Positions 7,002 to 7,230 of a stretch of 7,230 bases of DNA are shown piece by piece. Both the position numbers and the translations under genes were made by a program. This stretch comes from Anaerolineae bacterium. GTDB lineage: Bacteria > Chloroflexota > Anaerolineae > DUEN01. Below the pieces are notes generated by a model. The model was not told the origin of the DNA and did not search any database. It saw nothing but the letters and a program-made list of their open reading frames with translations. Each line of letters opens with the position of its first letter. The stretch's first letter is position 1. The stretch is from the NCBI GenBank assembly GCA_021159845.1, contig JAGHDS010000474.1, forward strand, positions 1-7,230. The letters run 5' to 3'.

Positions 7002-7098
7002 GAACGCTGATGACGCAGAAAAGGCCGATCTACGCAGATGAAAAAGTAAAATCAGGATGATCCGTGAGGATCTGCGTAGATCAGCGTCATCTGCGTTC
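7002..7098. repeat. 97-base imperfect palindromic element
   Basis: The outer arms 7002-7016 and 7084-7098 are complementary at 14 of 15 positions. The inner arms 7027-7039 (GATCTACGCAGAT) and 7070-7082 (ATCTGCGTAGATC) are perfectly complementary over 13 bp around a 30-base centre. The word ACGCAGA or its complement TCTGCGT occurs four times, at 7013, 7032, 7071 and 7090, in two pairs each 19 bases apart. It has no coding capacity. Intergenic palindromes of this style resemble REP/MITE-type dispersed repeats; whether it recurs in the genome cannot be seen here. As RNA it would fold into a long hairpin at the 3' end of the GH2 transcript, but it lacks a terminal T tract. Confidence 0.75.
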
Positions 7099-7162
7099 TT
7101 ATGCTCATCGGTATCGACCATCCATTCTCATCGTTATGCGGTGTGCCACCGCTCATGGCGAC

Positions 7163-7198
7163 TGTTCTGCAATATGAGCCTGTTCTGCAATATGAGCC
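7163..7198. repeat. Perfect 2 x 18-bp tandem duplication
   Basis: The unit TGTTCTGCAATATGAGCC occurs twice head to tail (7163-7180 and 7181-7198) with no mismatch. It is non-coding. It could be a recent slippage duplication or a doubled protein-binding site in front of an unseen downstream gene; the sequence does not decide. Confidence 0.85.
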
Positions 7199-7230
7199 TT
7201 CGTCCGCGTCCGAGCGGATCTCTGGTATAA

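Larger units (their letters stand above)
6961..7230. other. Non-coding 3' region with repeats
   Basis: After the GH2 stop codon no gene, clear ribosome-binding site or T-tract terminator is seen for 270 bases. The stretch holds a 97-base imperfect palindrome (7002-7098) and a perfect 18-base tandem duplication (7163-7198), described separately. It is somewhat more AT-rich than the coding sequence before it. The window ends before the next gene. Confidence 0.6.

Noticed and set aside
7002..7198. CRISPR array
   Set aside because: The repeats are palindromic or directly abutting with no regularly spaced unique spacers, and no cas gene is near.

Overview
The window reads as chromosomal DNA of a moderately GC-rich bacterium, most likely a Chloroflexota member (Anaerolineae-like, possibly thermophilic). 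That is an inference from the combination of a GGW-type bacterial eRF1/Vms1-like protein with a C-terminal zinc ribbon, a GH4 alpha-galactosidase of the CHSV type, a LysM-M23 envelope protein, and Arg/Glu-rich proteins. No rRNA, tRNA, phage, transposase or CRISPR gene is visible.

Layout. Positions 55-1134 (minus) encode an archaeo-eukaryotic-type release-factor-like protein whose GGQ-loop equivalent reads GGW. Upstream of it is a stretch of about 400 bases without a gene. It holds a strong sigma70-type promoter on the minus strand (1373-1402), a GC-rich foldable leader of about 230 nt, and the intrinsic terminator (1485-1527) of the next minus-strand gene. Positions 1545-2960 (minus) encode a GH4 NAD/metal-dependent glycosidase, called alpha-galactosidase from its CHSV signature. 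A 235-base divergent intergenic region (2961-3195) carries a plausible promoter for each direction. Positions 3196-4170 (plus) encode a secreted protein with two LysM domains and a complete M23 metallopeptidase domain. After 78 bases, 4249-6960 (plus) encodes a 903-residue cytoplasmic GH2 glycosidase with an extra C-terminal region. The last 270 bases are non-coding, with a 97-base imperfect palindrome built from a repeated 7-base word and a perfect 18-base tandem duplication.

How the genes relate. The GH4 and GH2 enzymes both lack signal peptides and would hydrolyse imported sugars or glycosides in the cytoplasm, so the region is partly a carbohydrate-use neighbourhood, although no transporter or regulator is in view. 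The LysM-M23 protein acts in the cell envelope and the release-factor-like protein on ribosomes; neither has a clear pathway link to the glycosidases. I found no convincing new multi-gene system. The points most worth a second look are the GGW release-factor-like protein with its long structured leader, the GH2 C-terminal region, and the 3' palindromic element.
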